A stretch of DNA of 64,000 nucleotides from Blastobasis lacticolella. Its lineage: Eukaryota > Arthropoda > Insecta > Lepidoptera > Blastobasidae. The stretch lies in the NCBI GenBank assembly GCA_905147135.1, contig LR990039.1:31121708-31185707 (forward strand), read 5' to 3'. The translations under genes and the position numbers were made by a program. The notes under the pieces were generated by a model, which searched no databases, was not told the origin of the DNA, and was given only the letters and a program-made list of their open reading frames with translations. Below, one piece after another: positions 1 through 10,443 of the stretch (position 1 is its first letter; the number at the start of each line of letters is the position of its first letter).

Positions 1-63
1 TATAAATTTATATTTAATATAAATATTTAAAAGTTTGTGCTATAGTCACAGAGTAATGTTAGT

Positions 64-545
64 ATGGATGAAATACGTTCTGATAATGATGGTAATAATA
101 GCTTAAGTGAAAATGTGCTTAGTGACGGAGATGTGCTTTTAAATTGTGGACAAGCCTTTCCAAGCAGCCGGTCTGTTAGTAGCACAAATATGCGTAAAAG
201 AAAGTTTGGACAGATCGCAAAACGAGGATGATGAATTTTCTAGTGATGGGTATGAGACTGTAGTTAATAAAAAGAAAAGTAAGAAGCTGAAAAAGCGTGC
301 GAATATTGATACAAGGCCATTTGACAACTCATCTGACAAAGAGTCGCCATTACTTTCAAAGGTGTCAAGAAATGTCATGGTGGAATGGGCCATCGAAAAA
401 TATGCTGACAAGCGATATTGACAATTCCGCATAAGAGATTTATTACGAGGTTAGTGTGTTCTCTACGAAAGAGTTGCCGAAACCTATGGCATTCGCTCGA
501 CTTTTAAAATCAAGTATCAACAGATCCTTATTACAAAAAATATAA
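64..545 (+). pseudogene. LINE ORF1-like N-terminal fragment, copy 1
   Basis: An ATG at 64 opens a 55-codon frame ending at 229-231. The sequence continues in another frame (SSDGYETVVNKKKSKKLKKR, acidic then lysine-rich) and then as FSTKELPKPMAFARLLKSS, ending in a TAA at 543-545 that directly abuts the PA-like ATG at 546. An acidic/basic low-complexity N-terminus followed by an LPK..AxARLLK-type stretch is what I associate with ORF1 of lepidopteran Jockey/R1-type LINEs. The rest of a LINE is absent. Copy 1 has a private 4-nt insertion near 385. It may be a 5' piece joined to a viral transcript by template switching. The family call is tentative; a non-LINE origin is possible. Confidence 0.5.
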
Positions 546-2806
546 ATGGACAAATTCAACAAGATAATACACGAAGGTGGTCTATATGACTTTAGAGTAA
601 TAAAGGAAATGGGTGAAAGGCACCGAAAATGGCATAAGATGAGTTGGAGAGAGAGAGAGTTACTCCTATTACATATACACTTGTGCATACTCATGTGCAA
701 CAAAGAGCTGATGGCTAAGAAGAGAAAAAGAGAGGAGAGCAAGAAGATCGAATATGACAGACCCGGACCAAGTAAAGTCAGCCGGTCAGAGACCCAAACT
801 GCTGAAGGGCCTTTTACAAAAGAAGAGGGGCAAGACGACAACCAATCAACATCAGGGGCAACCAGTTCCTACGAATCAGACTGGTCAAGAGAGGAGGATT
901 TGCTCATAGAACTTACTGCCATGGAATCAAATAAAGATTATAGGTTCAGTATGTTAAACTATATGCCCTTGGTTGAGATAACGACAAATCATGTGTCCCA
1001 AGAATGGAAGATAGAGTCCCCGACCAAGATTTGGGATATAGTGGATAAGAAAAATAAAAAATTCATAATGATAAGATATGCAGGAAACAAGAATAGAGCA
1101 TTAGAGAGATATTACCGAGCGAGAGCGGAAGTTCCTGACAACTGTGGCTTATATCTAATAAGGTGGGAAGACACAGAAGGGGAATGGGTGGATCTACCCA
1201 ACATGCATGCCAAAGGAGAAGAAAAGGTAAGGAGATTTCTGTTGAAAAGGAAGATAGTGTTGGAATCTATGGGGATCAACACAGAGTTCTTTAAATTAGA
1301 AGAAGGAAGAATACAAGATCTCTTTCCAAGCCCATGGATAGATTCATGTGTTGATAAATGGATGGAGGATCTTCTGAAGGACCAATTTGAACAGTGGTCA
1401 ATGGAGGAATTGTATGTGAAAGAGCAGGCACCTAAAACCATAACTGCTAAAGCCCTTTTAGAAAATTTAGACAAGCTCAAAGAAAGTAAAGACAGATGTG
1501 AAAGGTTATTTTATAAGGGGAAAATAATCCCAGAACATTTCGTACAAAACATACATATTGAAGAAAGAGAAGATTCTTCATGCATCGACAGAGTAGTAAG
1601 TTGTTTGAAGGAACAACTAGAGAGTCTTCAGGAGATAAGAGAAGATAACGTGCATGAAGGAGCAATTTGCACTCAGATATATTGCCCAATTTGTTGAAAG
1701 CCTGGGATAGCTCAAGTAAATCTATCTTTAATTTTATAAATAATATGAATTGCCCAGGACATAAGAGGATCGAATCTGCCCTGGGAATAGGAGTGAAAAA
1801 GAGGACATATAAGGACAATACAAAAGATATGAAACAACCAGAGAGTGTAGGAATAAGGAAATGCAGATACCCAGAGTGGTATGAAGAAGTTGTATGTGGA
1901 CTTGAGGAAAAACATGACATGTATCTGACCCACATTCCTATGAGTGATTTGATGAACACACCTCCCACAGACAATCACCCAATTGCTATAATTGTAGAGA
2001 ATTCAGTATCAGATATGACTGAAATGATACTACAGTCTAAGGCAGCGCTGATGACATCTAAAATGATAAACTTGTATTCAAGGTTGGGTGGGGCTTATGG
2101 CCATAGGGTCACTGAGACAAACAAAGACAAGAGAAATATAGCTATCTTCCCAATAATATCTCATGTCTCTAAATGATGGTGAAAACTCAAAGAGCAGTGA
2201 ACGCCTCAGGTTGTGTTCTGGATTTGTGGTCCGTGCACCATCACACACTAGGAAACCTACGGATAGGGTTGGGCTCATCACTGTAGAAATTATGAAGAGA
2301 ACGGATGTCTCTGAAGCGTTTTGCTCTGAGTTAAAAGGAACTCTTGTTTATGTATGTAAGAATATTTTGATAGTTGTCAGACAGAACTCAGTGATGAAAG
2401 AAGACAGTGCTTATAACACTTTTGTGTCCAACATAGAGTTGTACCGATAAACATGCTGGGGAGCATGACATTAGAAAATCCTGATGTGTCTCAATCTGAA
2501 AACATGATTGGATATATAGCAGATATTACTAGTAGAGGCCAAGATTGGTTTTTGAGCAGATATGTCGAAGGCCTTTGCTTTGCACTACTTGGCAACTCCA
2601 GGGATGAGGGATATTTTGCTCACATTCGAAAGCTATTCATGGTCATCTTCACATGGAGAATAGGCAAGTCTTCCGCAAGTTTCGATATCCCAAAGTTTTG
2701 TGAGAAAACCAATGAGTGCCTTCTGGACAATCCAGTTTCGATGCATTTCCATCTCACACTCTTGGATTTATTAGAATTGTACTGTGAGAAGCAAAGAAAA
2801 GCATAG
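546..2806 (+). pseudogene. Endogenous orthomyxovirus PA-like polymerase subunit, copy 1
   Basis: Four successive ORF segments (546-1697, 1667-2176, 2163-2450, 2453-2806) together span about 750 codons, the size of an orthomyxoviral PA. The N-terminal ~250 residues resemble the PA endonuclease fold region (HLCILMC near residue 45; KIWDIVDKKNKKFIMIRY near 161-178). The C-terminal part has stretches matching conserved PA positions: GFVVRAPSHTRKPTD, DEGYFAHIRKLF and EKTNECLLDNPV. PA is the subunit that, with PB1 and PB2, forms the viral RNA polymerase. It is broken: a private 1-nt deletion near 1,655 changes frame, and two further frame changes near 2,165 and 2,450 are shared with every other copy. 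Copy 1 lacks the in-frame TAG and TGA found in the others, so it is in part the best preserved. No poly(A) tail follows. Recognition is by motif and length, not by a search. Confidence 0.78.
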
Positions 2807-3772
2807 GTTTTGCACTTGTCATTCTTGAAGTTTTATTTTATTGAGAAAAATAACAGTTAAAAGAAGCGTATGTTAAAAACATTTTGCGTATCGTAAGATA
2901 GTCTCCTTATAAAGTTTCCATCCGTTTTGGCTCTAATTCAGACTCGACCAATTTTGGTAAAATTGGTAAAAACTAATTTATCTGGGATCTAAGCCTGTAT
3001 CCGAACACAAATTATCAATCTAGGATAATTTATGAACGTTTTGACATATAATAAGTCTGTGTAAAATGTGTGGCGATTAAGTTTGTCCAGTTTCAAATCC
3101 ATGAAAATTTTCCCCAGTTTTTCACGCAAATCGGCCGACACGTGCCGTCGATATAACGAATTGAAAAATATTAAAAGTGTTTTTGAAGTGATAAGGTGAG
3201 AAATTTCTGTTATTTATTATATTGTTCACACATAACAACAACTACATTTAAAAATTGTAAGGATAAAACTCGTTTTGGACCGTTCAGATTTAGGAAATAT
3301 TTACGCTCTAAACATGCTGCATGATTATAAAGTAATATTGTGTGTATATTTTAGTTCAATAATAATATTGGTTTTGTATGAAATAATGTAACATTTGCTC
3401 ATTTATCTCATAGTAACGTAACCAAGGCGATCCATATTCAGCCGCCATTACATTTTCCGCGGTATTTTCGTTTATCTGTGGCAAAAACGTATCCCAGAAT
3501 AGGCGAATTTCATGTAACACATGTCGATAATATTATCGATAAAATAAAAACCATTTTTTTTATGTCGATGATTTGAGATTTCGTTAGATAACTTGAAATT
3601 AGTTTTTCTTAGCGTGTATTGTTTATAAGAATTGTAATATTCTTGAGTTTATTCTGGAAAAAATTATTGACCTTGAATAACGAGTTTTCGATGATAATAG
3701 CAATATTTAGGTATTATCATCTTACACACTATTAGGTACACAAGCTTATAAAATTTCTATTATTTTTGCCAG
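2807..3772 (+). promoter_or_regulatory. Spacer with probable non-coding exon, 5' intron and CGATA palindrome upstream of the piggyBac gene
   Basis: No coding sequence is seen. The first ~390 bases probably contain the transposase promoter and 5' UTR. A donor-like AAG|GTGAG lies at 3,195/3,196 (a full GTGAGT in copies 2-4 where present, GTGAGA in copy 1), and an acceptor TTTTTGCCAG ends at 3,772, exactly before the ATG at 3,773. That defines a ~577-bp 5'-UTR intron. Within it, 3,524-3,539 is a perfect palindrome, TCGATAATATTATCGA, with two divergent CGATA motifs of the type bound by insect DREF/BEAF-like factors. The same spacer recurs at 8,600-10,443 (with an insertion) and 19,809-20,768. No clear TATA/Inr was identified. 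Confidence 0.45.
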
Positions 3773-5739
3773 ATGGCTGCTTGGAATGTGGGTGACGGCG
3801 CCATCACAGACGAAATTCTGGAAGCCCTCAACGACGAGGATGATTTTGAGGAGTCTGGGTCGGAGCCGCCACTCTATTCAGAGGACGAGGATGAGGTATG
3901 ATAGCCTCACCTACCTACTTATATAGTTTTATGTGACAGAAATACAAAATTTTCTTTGTTCGAAAAGAAATTATTGAAATAATTTGTTTCCACAGGACTG
4001 AACAAAACTGGAATATTATTACGATAAGTAGAAAAATATTATAAAGGTGGAGGATTGACTATGGGGAGATTGTTGAATTTGGCCTTGATTGTTTTTTTTG
4101 TTGATTGATTTCTGGTTACCTGTGTGTTTAAGCTTTTTATGTGTGGTGGTGGTCACTGATAGACTTTTAGAGCAGCATCTTCATGCATATTTATGTCAAT
4201 CGCCTAAATTGTTGTATGTGTTTTATTACGATTTCATGTTGTTTTACATGTAGTGATTCTCATCGGTAATGCTCCGCTTGGGTTTCGTTTTAGAACAGAC
4301 AATATGCTAACATATTTGTTTTTCATAGGATGATTGGGAGCTTCCGATTTCCTTTCCGATATTCGAAAGGATATTGGAAGATATAATCGTGCCCGTGCGC
4401 CCGTACGCCTCGCAGCCGTAAGTAAAAATAGTTATTGAATATTATTATAAATTTCAGTAATTTGTTAGTGAATTTTTTTTATTTCTTACAGTGAACATAA
4501 CATCGTCATATTTGACGATGCCGGACGCGAGCTGATTGCTCCGGAGGACGACGCCCAGCCCGATGATCCGTAAGTAATACACGATTTTTGCAATTTACTA
4601 ATATTATAAAGAGGTAATATTTGTATGTTTGTGAGTTTTAGAGTTTGTATGTTGGGGGTAAACTCCGAAACTACTGAACCGGATTTAAAAATTCTTTTAA
4701 ACAACATTATTCCTGAGTGAGTGACGTAGGCTAATTTTTATTTCAGGAAAATAATAAGATCTCAAGATAGTTGATAGTTTACAAAAATACGAACTGCGGG
4801 CGGCTGAAAACAGCGGGGGACTGCTAGTACATTTGAAATGTTTTCTTGCAGGGAAGAAGGGCAGTTCATGGACCCTGATGCCCATGAACTGTTCGTACCG
4901 GTGGCTGCACCTGCGCAGACAATGAGGCGGGGGTCAGTGGGGCAGCGGAGGGGGCTCGGGGTCGGCGTCCTCGCCGAGGCGGTCGGGACGGACGGGCACG
5001 AGGTCGGGTGAGTGGGAGGGGTGGAATAGGTGCGCATGCTGGAATAGCTGGTGCAGACGCCACCCGATGGCAGCGAGGTGACCGATTGCGTGAGGTATGC
5101 CTATCTGACGATGACGTGCCAGAAGAATTGAGGCGATTGGTAATGAATGTCATGGATGGAAGGCGTGCTAGGGAAAGGAATGCCACTAGGAGACAGAATG
5201 CATGACGGGTGGCTATGGAAGAGGATGGAAATGATGCAGAGTTCCTTGATGCCGTTGAAGGCGAGGACCAATTTGCAGGGGAGTTTAACTGGCGCCCCAT
5301 GGAGTTCTTCGAAGGGCAAAGGGAGGTTTTTGTGCCCGATCAAACTGGTCCTCTCCTCAACCTAACCAATCCCTATGATGCCTTTCGTTCCTTCTGGGAC
5401 GATGGTATCCTGTCTCATGTGGTGGAGGAAACTAATCGATATGCCCACCAAATTGGTGAGCGGTCGGCTAGTTTCCTTCAGCAATTGTACGATACCAACG
5501 TCTTATATCATTATAAGACCGTCAAACGTCTTTAGCTCGTCTCGGCTAACTGGCCGGAATCATTGGGTATACCTCAATCAGCTGCAGGAGGACCTTCCCG
5601 GAATAAACGCTTGACATGTATGTGGTGCTCTAAACGGTACCGTACCAGAAGTATTACTTCCTGGCGATGTGAGACATGTGATGTAGCCCTTTGTGTACCG
5701 GACTGTTTTAAGATTCGGCTATTACTGAATGAACATTAA
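3773..5739 (+). pseudogene. piggyBac transposase gene, copy 1, with catalytic core deleted
   Basis: Exons read 3,773-3,895 (41 codons, MAAWNVGDGAITDE start, acidic), 4,329-4,417, 4,492-4,569, then from 4,852. Each intron has GT..AG ends, and phases fit through exon 4's start. Exon 4 meets a TGA at 5,009. A second in-frame TGA lies at 5,203, just before the transposase core (RSFWDDGILSHVVEETNRYA at ~5,387). Relative to copy 3, about 1,072 bp is missing at ~5,503: the sequence jumps from the start of the core (DTNV) to the C-terminus, so all three catalytic aspartates are gone. An 8-bp deletion also removes TTGCTCAC near 5,566. The C-terminal Cys-rich segment (CMWCSKRYR...) persists to the TAA at 5,737-5,739. 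Non-functional. Confidence 0.85.
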
Positions 5740-5912
5740 AACGTATGACATGTTTATTTTGCTCCAATTTTCTGTAACATTTACCATACCTATCTAACCA
5801 AAATCCATACGTCATCGTGTCCCTGTCAAGTGCGGATGTGTTTTGACTTTATAAATTTATATTTAATAGAAATATTTAAAAGTTTGTGCTATAGTCACAG
5901 AGTAATGTTAGT
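5740..5912. other. Inter-unit junction, copy 1 to copy 2
   Basis: About 170 bp between the transposase stop and the next LINE-like ATG; identical junctions lie at 16,903-17,065 and 23,814-23,986. I looked for a piggyBac end (TTAA next to a CCC-type terminal repeat) here and in the spacer upstream of the gene and saw none, so the unit does not look bounded by intact piggyBac termini. Confidence 0.6.
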
Positions 5913-6390
5913 ATGGATGAAATACGTTCTGATAATGATGGTAATAATAGTTTAAGTGAAAATGTGCTTAGTGACGGAGATGTGCTTTTAAATTGTGGAC
6001 AAGCCTTTCCAAGCAGCCGGTCTGTTAGTAGCACAAATATGCGTAAAAGAAAGTTTGGACAGATCGCAAAACGAGGATGATGAATTTTCTAGTGATGGGT
6101 ACGAGACTGTAGTTAATAAATAGAAAAGTAAGAAGCTGAAAAAGCGTGCGAATATTGATACAAGGCCATTTGACAACTCATCTGACAAAGAGTCGCCATT
6201 ACTTTCAAAGGTGTCAAGAAATGTCATGGTGGAGCCATCGAAAAATATGCTGACAAGCGATATTGACAATTCCGCATAAGAGATTTATTACGAGGTTAGT
6301 GTGTTCTCTACGAAAGAGTTGCCGAAACCTATGGCATTCGCTCGACTTTTAAAATCAAGTATCAACAGATCCTTATTACAAAAAATATAA
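5913..6390 (+). pseudogene. LINE ORF1-like N-terminal fragment, copy 2
   Basis: Same fragment as at 64-545, joined in the same way to the PA-like ATG at 6,391 (TAA immediately before ATG). This copy carries a private AAA-to-TAG nonsense change in the lysine-rich stretch near 6,121, besides the frame change shared with the other copies. Confidence 0.5.
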
Positions 6391-8599
6391 ATGGACAAAT
6401 TCAACAAGATAATACACGAAGGTGGTCTATATGACTTTAGAGTAATAAAGGAAATGGGTGAAAGGCACCGAAAATGGCATAAGATGAGTTGGAGAGAGAG
6501 AGAGTTACTCCTATTACATATACACTTGTGCATACTCATGTGCAACAAAGAGCTGATGGCTAAGAAGAGAAAAAGAAAGGAGAGCAAGAAGATCGAATAT
6601 GACAGACCCGGACCAAGTAAAGTCAGCCGGTCAGAGACCCAAACTGCTGAAGGGCCTTTTACAAAAGAAGAGGGGCAAGACGACAACCAATCAACATCAG
6701 GGGCAACCAGTTCCTACGAATCAGACTGGTCAAGAGAGGAGGATTTGCTCATAGAACTTACTGCCATGGAATCAAATAAAGATTATAGGTTCAGTATGTT
6801 AAACTATATGCCCTTGGTTGAGATAACGACAAATCATGTGTCCCAAGAATGGAAGATAGAGTCCCCGACCAAGATTTGGGATATAGTGGATAAGAAAAAT
6901 AAAAAATTCATAATGATAAGATATGCAGGAAACAAGAATAGAGCATTAGAGAGATATTACCAAGCGAGAGCGGAAGTTCCTGACAACTGTGGCTTATATC
7001 TAATAAGGTGGGAAGACACAAAAGGGGAATGGGTGGATCTACCCAACATGCATGCCAAAGGAGAAGAAAAGGTAAGGAGATTTCTGTTGAAAAGGAAGAT
7101 AGTGTTGGAATCTATGGGGATCAACACAGAGTTCTTTAAATTAGAAGAAGGAAGAATACAAGGTCTCTTTCCAAGCCCATGGATAGATTCATGTGTTGAT
7201 AAATGGATGGAGGATCTTCTGAAGGACCAATTTGAACAGTGGTCAATGGAGGAATTGTATGTGAAAGAGCAGGCACCTAAAACCATAACTGCTAAAGCCC
7301 TTTTAGAAAATTTAGACAAGCTCAAAGAAAGTAAAGACAGATGTGAAAGGTTATTTTATAAGGGAAAAATAATCCCAGAACATTTCGTACAAAACATACA
7401 TATTGAAGAAAGAGAAGATTCTTCATGCATCGACAGAGTAGTAAGTTGTTTGAAGGAACAACTAGAGAGTCTTTAGGACATAAGAGAAGAGAACATGCAT
7501 GACAGGAGCAATTTGCACTCAGATATATTGCCCAATTTGTTGAAGTCCTGGGCAGAGGATCGAATCTGCCCTGGGAATAGGAGAGAAAAAGAGGACATAT
7601 AAGGACTATACAAAAGATATGAAACAACCAGAGAGTGTAGGAATAAGGAAATGCAGATACCCAGAGTGGTATGAAGAAGTTGTATGTGGACTTGAGGAAA
7701 AACATGACATGTATCTGACCCACATTGAGTGATTGAGTGATTTGATGAACACACCTCCCACAGACAATCACCCAATTGCTATAATTGTAGAGAATTCAGT
7801 ATCAGATATGACTGAAATGATACTACAGTCTAAGGCAGCGCTGATGACATCTAAAATGATAAACTTGTATTCAAGGTTGGGTGGGGCTTATGGCCATAGG
7901 GTCACTGAGACAAACAAAGACAAGAGAAATATAGCTATCTTCCCAATAATATCTCATGTCTCTAAATGATGGTGAAAACTCAAAGAGCAGTGAACGCCTC
8001 AGGTTGTGTTCTGGATTTGTGGTCCGTGCACCATCACACACTAGGAAACCTACGGATAGGGTTGGGCTCATCACTGTAGAAATTATGAAGAGAACGGATG
8101 TCTCTGAAGCGTTTTGCTCTGAGTTAAAAGGAACTCTTGTTTATGTATGTAAGAATATTTTGATAGTTGTCAGACAGAACTCAGTGATGAAAGAAGACAG
8201 TGCTTATAACACTTTTGTGTCCAACATAGAGTTGTACCGATAAACATGCTGGGGAGCATGACATTAGAAAATCCTGATGTGTCTCAATCTGAAAACATGA
8301 TTGGATATATAGCAGATATTACTAGTAGGGGCCAAGATTGGTTTTTAAGCAGATATGTCGAAGGCCTTTGCTTTGCACTACTTGGCAACTCCAGGGATGA
8401 GGGATATTTTGCTCACATTCGAAAGCAATTCATGGTCATCTTCACATGGAGAATAGGCAAGTCTTCCGCAAGTTTCGATATCCCAAAGTTTTGTGAGAAA
8501 ACCAATGAGTGCCTTCTGGACAATCCAGTTTCGATGCATTTCCATCTCACACTCTTGGATTTATTAGAATTGTACTGTGAGAAGCAAAGAAAAGCATAG
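6391..8599 (+). pseudogene. Endogenous orthomyxovirus PA-like polymerase subunit, copy 2
   Basis: The first segment, 6,391-7,476, reads 361 residues nearly identical to copy 1 and stops at an in-frame TAG (after ESL) that copies 3 and 4 share but copy 1 does not. A private deletion of about 66 bp sits near 7,545-7,556. A TGA at ~7,730 (after the motif THIE) comes from a small difference in copies 2-4. Later segments are 7,733-7,969, 7,956-8,243 and 8,246-8,599, with the two frame changes common to all copies. Family motifs are as in copy 1, including GYFAHIRKQF and EKTNECLLDNPV near the C-terminus. It cannot make a full-length protein as it stands. Confidence 0.78.
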
Positions 8600-9045
8600 G
8601 TTTTGCACTTGTCATTCTTGAAGTTTTATTTTGTTGAGAAAAATAACAGTTAAAAGAAGCGTATGTTAAAAACATTTTGCGTATCGTAAGATAGTCTCCT
8701 TATAAAGTTTCCATCCGTTTTGGCTCTAATTCAGACTCGACCAATTTTGGTAAAATTGGTAAAATCTAATTTATCCGGGATCTAAGCCTGTATCCGAACA
8801 CAAATTATCAATCTAGGATAATTTATGAACGTTTTGACATATAATAAGTCTGTGTAAAATGTGTGGCGATTAAGTTTGTCCAGTTTCAAATCCATGAAAA
8901 TTTTCCCCAGTTTTTCACGCAAATCGGCCGACACGTGCCGTCGATATAACGAATTGAAAAATGTTAAAAGTGTTTTTTGAAGTGATAAGGTGAGTAATTT
9001 CTGTTATATATTATATTGTTCACACATAACAACAACTACATTTAA

Positions 9046-9918
9046 CCCTAGAGTGCTCGCGCTATGAGCATTTTGCCGCCTGCGACAAAAAAATCCTGTT
9101 ATATTTAAAACGAAGCGTTTGTCAAGGTTAAGTGTCCTGGTAGCTGCCCCCCCGGACCTCACCTCCTTATTTTAGAAATTAGAATAAATTCAGCGCGGGG
9201 GTTACCGCAGTAGGCAACGGTTGTAGTCTGTATGAGGCGTTTGGCGGCATTTTGCTCACTGCGCGACTACTCACGTAAGTAAAATTCGTGTATCTAGTTT
9301 TTTACTGTTGTTGAAATATTATTAGTTTTCAATGTGTATAATATTGTTTTGATGTAAATATCATAATAATATTGATATTTAGTTTGTTTTGATTAATTAT
9401 AGGGCGTTTTGCTAATGAGCTGGTTGCTAACTACCGAACAACTATAGTGGGCACTTTGCGAAAAAACAAAAAAGAAATCCCACCTTGCTTTCTAACTACC
9501 AAAGATAGAGTTCAGACGAGTACAATGTTTGGATTTGGTGAGAAGAAGGTTCTAATATCCTATGTGCCTAATAAAAAGCAAAAAAGGTGGTTCTGTTATT
9601 ATCAACTTTACACGATGATAATAAGATTGATGAAATAAAGTTTCATTTTTCTTTTTTTTATGTTGATTAATATATCAAGATGATGAAACAATTAAAAAAA
9701 AATACCAAAGATTTCCCAAAGCATTTTTATGTAATACTAAATACAAAAGGTTAATAAATATTACTTTTTCTGCTAGTTTATGTTTCATTCTATCCTATTA
9801 AATCATTGTAAAATTTATTTACCTATTTTTTGCAAAAAAAAATCATTTTAAGTATGAGCGGCAAAATGCTCCCCACGCGATCACTTACGTTTCACGGAAA
9901 GGCGCGACTACTCTAGGG
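9046..9918. mobile_element. Short non-autonomous piggyBac-type element with TTAA target duplication
   Basis: The array sequence ACATTTAAAAATTG is split at its TTAA, which is duplicated at 9,042-9,045 and 9,919-9,922. The element begins CCCTAGAGTGCTCGCGC and ends with the inverted counterpart (CCCTAGAGTAGTCGCGC on the other strand). Sub-terminal GAGCATTTTGCCGC is also inverted at both ends. TTAA duplication plus CCC-starting ends is the hallmark of the piggyBac superfamily. These termini belong to a family different from the array's own transposase as far as I can tell. The other copies lack the insertion, so it arose after the array formed. Confidence 0.92.
9405..9638 (+). pseudogene. piggyBac transposase remnant inside the short element
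   Basis: One open frame reads ANELVANYRTTIVGTLRKNK, then KKEIPPCFLTTKD and FGFGEKKVLISYVPNKKQ. This is the stretch of piggyBac transposases just after the second catalytic aspartate (VGTxRKNKKEIP...SYVPKK). About 75 residues remain of a ~550-600-residue protein, so the element is an internal-deletion derivative that would need transposase in trans. The frame is preceded by an acceptor-like TTATAG. Confidence 0.75.
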
Positions 9919-10443
9919 TTAAAAATTGTAAGGATAAAACTCGTTTTGGACCGTTCAGATTTAGGAAATATTTACGCTCTAAACATGCTGCATGATTATA
10001 AAGTAATATTGTGTGTATATTTTAGTTCAATAATAATATTGGTTTTGTATGAAATAATGTAACATTTGCTCATTTATCTCATAGTAACGTAACCAAGGCG
10101 ATCCATATTCAGCCGCCATTACATTTTCCGCGGTATTTTCGTTTATCTGTGGCAAAAACGTATCCCAGAATAGGCGAATTTCATGTAACACATGTCGATA
10201 ATATTATCGATAAAATAAAAACCATTTTTTTTATGTCGATGATTTGAGATTTCGTTAGATAACTTGAAATTAGTTTTTCTTAGCGTGTATTGTTTATAAG
10301 AATTGTAATATTCTTGAGTTTATTCTGGAAAAAATTATTGACCTTGAATAACGAGTTTTCGATGATAATAGCAATATTTAGGTATTATCATCTTACACAC
10401 TATTAGGTACACAAGCTTATAAAATTTCTATTATTTTTGCCAG

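Larger units (their letters stand above)
8600..10443 (+). other. PA-piggyBac spacer, copy 2, interrupted by a piggyBac-type insertion
   Basis: Homologous to 2,807-3,772. The donor AAG|GTGAGT is intact near 8,990, so the 873-bp insertion at 9,046-9,918 sits inside the 5'-UTR intron of the resident transposase gene. The CGATA palindrome follows near 10,195. Confidence 0.7.

Noticed and set aside
1..560. Cap-snatched host leader as the explanation for the LINE-like sequence before PA
   Set aside because: Orthomyxoviral snatched leaders are about 10-20 nt; this upstream segment is ~540 nt and protein-like.
443..841. 132-codon minus-strand ORF repeated in array copies (443, 6,288, 17,441)
   Set aside because: It lies antisense to the PA-like frame and is conserved only because the whole unit is; no domain, so treated as a shadow.
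4866..5300. 144-codon proline/arginine-rich minus-strand ORF over the piggyBac exon
   Set aside because: Product of GC-rich antisense to exon 4; low complexity, no domain and it overlaps the real gene.
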